DNA of 8,174 bases, taken from Methanobacteriota archaeon (lineage in GTDB: Archaea; Halobacteriota; Methanosarcinia; Methanosarcinales; Methanosarcinaceae). The stretch is from contig JAUPKV010000355.1 of the NCBI GenBank assembly GCA_030837265.1, positions 1-8,174 on the forward strand, read 5' to 3'. Below the pieces are notes generated by a model. It did no database searches and was not told the origin of the DNA. It saw nothing but the letters and a program-made list of their open reading frames with translations. The position numbers were made by a program, and so were the translations under genes. Of the stretch, positions 5,785-8,174 are shown piece after piece. Positions within the stretch are counted from its first letter, which is position 1, and each line of letters starts with the position of its first letter.

Positions 5785-7130
5785 ACAATAATTACCTCAA
5801 AAGCCTGAACCGTCACCTTCACGGCCTGCTTGAAAAGAAGCTCTGGCTGAAAATCCTGATAAGCATGGGGCTTGGGATAGTTCTGGGACTTTTTCTCGGG
5901 CCTCTCGGAGGGTATGTTGATCCGGTTTCTGCAGAAATAATCGGAGAATGGGTTGCTCTTCCGGGTTATATTTTCCTCGCGCTTCTGAAGATGATTGTTA
6001 TCCCTCTTGTTTTTGCTTCAATTATCCTTGGGGTAGCCTCGCAGAGTATGAGTGAACTCAAAAAGACAGGGCTTTTGACAGCAGTTTATTTTATAATGAC
6101 AACTGCAATTGCGACTGCTATAGGGCTGGGAATGGCGCTTTATATTCAACCGGGGCGGTTTATAAGTGGAGATCTTGTTCAAAGTGCGCTGGGGGACGAG
6201 GTCAATACAACGTCCACAGGCTTAAGTTTCGACCCTTCGATTCTGAATCTCCCTTCTTTACTTGTAGGAGGTCTCTTTCCTTCCAATGTCCTTGGAGCCA
6301 TGGTTAGTGGAGAAATGCTACAGGTTGTTATCATCGCAATCATCATAGGTGTCGCTCTTGTTTCTCTAGATAAGGGGCAGTCGTCTCCAATGGTCAACTT
6401 CCTGAACTCAGTGCAGGCCATCTGCATGACTGTAGTCAAATGGAGCATGTCTCTTGCCCCTATTGCCGTTTTCGGGCTCCTTACAAAGTTTACTATAAAA
6501 CTTGGGATCGATGCCCTGATGGGAATGGCGGTGTATTTGGGCACAGTGCTTGCAAGCCTTTTGCTCCTGATGTGCTTTAATCTTCTGATCGTTTTTTTTG
6601 TTGCCAGATACAATCCATTTAATTTTTTGAAGGCTATTAAGGATGTCATGCTTCTTGCCTTTTCCACCTCAAGTTCTGCTGCAGTTATGCCCCTTACGCT
6701 CAAAACCGCAGAGGATAAGTTGGGTGTAAGACCTTCTATTTCTCAGTTCGTAATTCCTCTCGGCGCAACTGCGAACATGAACGGAACTGCCCTTTATCAG
6801 GGCGTAGCCACTGTTTTCCTGGCTGAGGTTTTCGGGATACATCTTGGACCTTTTCAGGTTCTGATAGTAATGGTCATGGCTGTTTCAGCTTCCATAGGGA
6901 CACCCTCAATCCCTGGTGTGGGGATTATTGTCCTTGCCCTGATCCTTAGCAGTGTCGGAATTCCTACAAACGGGATAGCTCTCATCATGGGAGTCGATAG
7001 GATTCTTGATATGTGCAGGACTGCAGTAAATGTAGCAGGAGATCTTGTCACATGTAAAGTTATGGACCGGCTGATTGGAGAAAAGGCTGAAGGAAAGGAT
7101 TACTGCAGATGCCGAATTTCTAGCATCTGA
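5730..7130 (+). CDS. SDF-family sodium or proton:glutamate/aspartate symporter
   Basis: The predicted product is a 466-residue inner-membrane secondary transporter of the dicarboxylate/amino acid:cation symporter family (PF00375), which takes up acidic amino acids with cations. Hydrophobic segments begin with LWLKILISMGLGIVLGLFLG (38-57), then LLKMIVIPLVFASI. The HP1 tip is FSTSSSAAVMP (311-321), TM7 carries GATANMNGT (to 353), HP2 has IGTPSIPGVG, and TM8 has DRILDMCRTAVNVAGD (423-438). Asp427, Arg430, Asn434 and Asp438 correspond to substrate and sodium ligands D394, R397, N401 and D405 of GltPh, favouring glutamate/aspartate over C4-dicarboxylates. The usual NMDGT is NMNGT here. The start is doubtful: TTG 5730 has only GAGGA 13 bases upstream, and the true N-terminus may lie in the frame from 5653. 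It ends in TGA. No link to the preceding cluster is evident. Confidence 0.88.
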   Translation: MQRNCRGYHSYSYPLDLRHNNYLKSLNRHLHGLLEKKLWLKILISMGLGIVLGLFLGPLGGYVDPVSAEIIGEWVALPGYIFLALLKMIVIPLVFASIILGVASQSMSELKKTGLLTAVYFIMTTAIATAIGLGMALYIQPGRFISGDLVQSALGDEVNTTSTGLSFDPSILNLPSLLVGGLFPSNVLGAMVSGEMLQVVIIAIIIGVALVSLDKGQSSPMVNFLNSVQAICMTVVKWSMSLAPIAVFGLLTKFTIKLGIDALMGMAVYLGTVLASLLLLMCFNLLIVFFVARYNPFNFLKAIKDVMLLAFSTSSSAAVMPLTLKTAEDKLGVRPSISQFVIPLGATANMNGTALYQGVATVFLAEVFGIHLGPFQVLIVMVMAVSASIGTPSIPGVGIIVLALILSSVGIPTNGIALIMGVDRILDMCRTAVNVAGDLVTCKVMDRLIGEKAEGKDYCRCRISSI

Positions 7131-7141
7131 AAGCTCTCACT

Positions 7142-7221
7142 TTTGATTTCTGATCGTCTAACATTTGATTTCTGATCGTCTAACATTTGATTTCTGATCG
7201 TCTAACATTTGATCTCTGACC
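7142..7221. repeat. 22-bp tandem repeat, three perfect copies plus a partial fourth
   Basis: The unit begins TTTGATTTCTGATCGTC and ends TAACA. Copies 7142-7163, 7164-7185 and 7186-7207 are identical; a degenerate partial copy (TTTGATCTCTGACC) follows at 7208-7221. The array starts 11 bases after the symporter stop codon. There are no spacers, so it is a minisatellite-type array and not a CRISPR. Confidence 0.95.
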
Positions 7222-7250
7222 ATGATACTCTTCAAAGCACAATTTTCAGA

Positions 7251-7257
7251 TTTTTTT
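7251..7257 (+). terminator. oligo-T terminator candidate after the symporter
   Basis: Seven T in a row within TTTTTTTATTATTC lie about 120 bases after the symporter stop, between the convergent symporter and AOR genes. Archaeal RNA polymerase can terminate at such tracts. No strong hairpin precedes it. Confidence 0.3.
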
Positions 7258-7300
7258 ATTATTCTTCAGACCTTTGAGCGTGTGACTGCTTTATAATGCC

Positions 7301-8174
7301 TCAAACTCCTCTTTTCTTTCTATACAGCTCAATTGCTCTTCTAACTCTTTCTTCCTCGAGCATCCCGGTGGTCGAGGCAGTTTCAAAAAACCTTTTTGGG
7401 AGAGTGAAGTTTTCGAACTTGAAGCCGAATTTCTTTTTTAGTTCGTATTTTTTCCTGAAAATGTCCCTGCCCAGTTCTTTCAATTCTTCTTCGGTTCTTT
7501 CTATCCCTATAGACTTAAGGGCCAGAATTATATTTTCGTATGTGTAGACGTTTCTGGCAAAAAGGCAGGAAACCATGCAGTTCAGGACACTGCGTCGGTC
7601 TTCTTCCTCTATTATATGTTCAACAATTTCTTCATCCGAAAGCGGGCGGTTAAATGCAGCCTAGTCTGCTGCGTAGCCTGCAATGTCAAGATGGGAATGT
7701 CGGAAACCCACACTAAGTCCAAGCACGTTTCCAAGCCCTGTATGATAACCGGGAATTTCCAGACCTCCCAGCTGGACTGCAAATTCTTCTCCCCCGTACT
7801 TTTTAGAGGCATAATTCACACCCTTGCCCAGGGCTGCATAGAAGTCATTCGGCGCCTGGACTACAAGATCTATCGCCCTGAGATATGCAGCTTTATTTCC
7901 CCAGGAAAGTTCGAGCCCCATAGTCTCGTCGGTGGAAATTTTTCCACGCCGCTGCATTTCTGTGGCCCAGGCGAGTATAACTCCCATGCTGATTATGTCG
8001 ACTCCGGCTTTTTCACAGGCGTCGATCAGTTCGAGCACAGCTTCGGGATCAGTTACTCCCAGATTTGACCCGAGGGCATAGATCAACTCAAAATCATAGG
8101 AAATATTCAGGGCCTTAAAAACGTACTCTACATTGACCTGACCAGCCAGAGCTATCATATTAAGGACAGAAGAG
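7301..8174 (-). CDS. aldehyde:ferredoxin oxidoreductase family protein, C-terminal half, with an in-frame TAG
   Basis: The frame enters from the right edge and runs to TGA 7301-7303, about 290 codons of a family that is usually near 600 residues. These tungsten- or molybdenum-pterin enzymes oxidise aldehydes to acids in the cytoplasm, passing electrons to ferredoxin. Family-like segments are YDFELIYALGSNLGVTD, DACEKAGVDIISMGVILAWA, GNKAAYLRAIDLV, GLEIPGY, FRHSHLDIAGYAAD and, near the end, VLNCMVSCLFAR and LPKRFFETASTTG. One TAG interrupts the frame at 7661-7663, between GYAAD and AAFNRPLSDEE; the 119 codons after it stay in frame and still look conserved. The Cys of VSCLFAR probably corresponds to the last Fe4S4 ligand of archaeal AORs, so stopping at TAG would remove a cofactor ligand. 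In a Pyl-using Methanosarcina, TAG could be read as pyrrolysine; otherwise this is a nonsense mutation. Gene end and family are clear; the N-terminus is outside the window. Confidence 0.85.

Noticed and set aside
6179..6703. 174-residue minus-strand frame
   Set aside because: It is antisense to the transmembrane core of the symporter and is rich in residues expected from reversed hydrophobic codons.
7142..7221. Short CRISPR array
   Set aside because: The units are directly adjacent with no spacers and 22 bp long; this is a simple tandem repeat.
7616..8068. 150-residue plus-strand frame
   Set aside because: It is antisense to the conserved AOR frame and has no family features.

Overview
The window looks like an accessory stretch of a methanogenic archaeon, most likely Methanosarcina or a close relative. 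This is inference from: moderate GC with AT-rich intergenic DNA and an archaeal-type TATA box (TTTTATATAATT); strong GGAGGT-type ribosome binding sites; an aldehyde:ferredoxin oxidoreductase (AOR) gene; and an AOR frame crossed by one TAG, the codon Methanosarcina can read as pyrrolysine. The complete genes end in TAA or TGA; none ends in TAG.

Layout. 1-126: 3' end of a gene entering from the left, whose tail is put out of frame by a perfect 16-bp tandem duplication. 223-876: TetR-family regulator behind a palindrome. 877-1176: intergenic DNA with two palindromes and a possible hairpin. 1177-2631: stand-alone condensation-domain acyltransferase with HHSICDG, interrupted by one in-frame TGA. 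2641-2712: long imperfect hairpin. 2739-3500: alpha/beta hydrolase. 3589-4509: SAM-dependent O-methyltransferase of the leucine-carboxyl-methyltransferase-like (TIGR00027) type. 4533-5251: gene graveyard with a TetR C-terminal remnant (- strand) and a frameshifted remnant of a second methyltransferase (+ strand). 5252-5652: an unidentified 43-codon minus-strand frame and an AT-rich promoter. 5653-7130: glutamate/aspartate-type SDF symporter, possibly with a frameshifted N-terminus. 7142-7221: tandem repeat of a 22-bp unit. 7301-8174: C-terminal half of AOR on the minus strand, interrupted by TAG.

How the genes may work together. The regulator, acyltransferase, hydrolase and methyltransferase all point the same way and have modest gaps between the enzyme genes. 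This is consistent with a TetR-controlled pathway that acylates, hydrolyses and methylates a small molecule or lipid. No carrier protein, adenylation domain or ketosynthase is visible, so the substrate is unknown. The symporter and AOR look like unrelated neighbours.

The striking theme is recurrent gene interruption: a tandem-duplication frameshift, a TGA nonsense codon, two eroded genes (one with an extra G in a G-run), a possible N-terminal frameshift in the transporter, and an amber codon in AOR. The amber codon is the one that may be translated rather than disabling.
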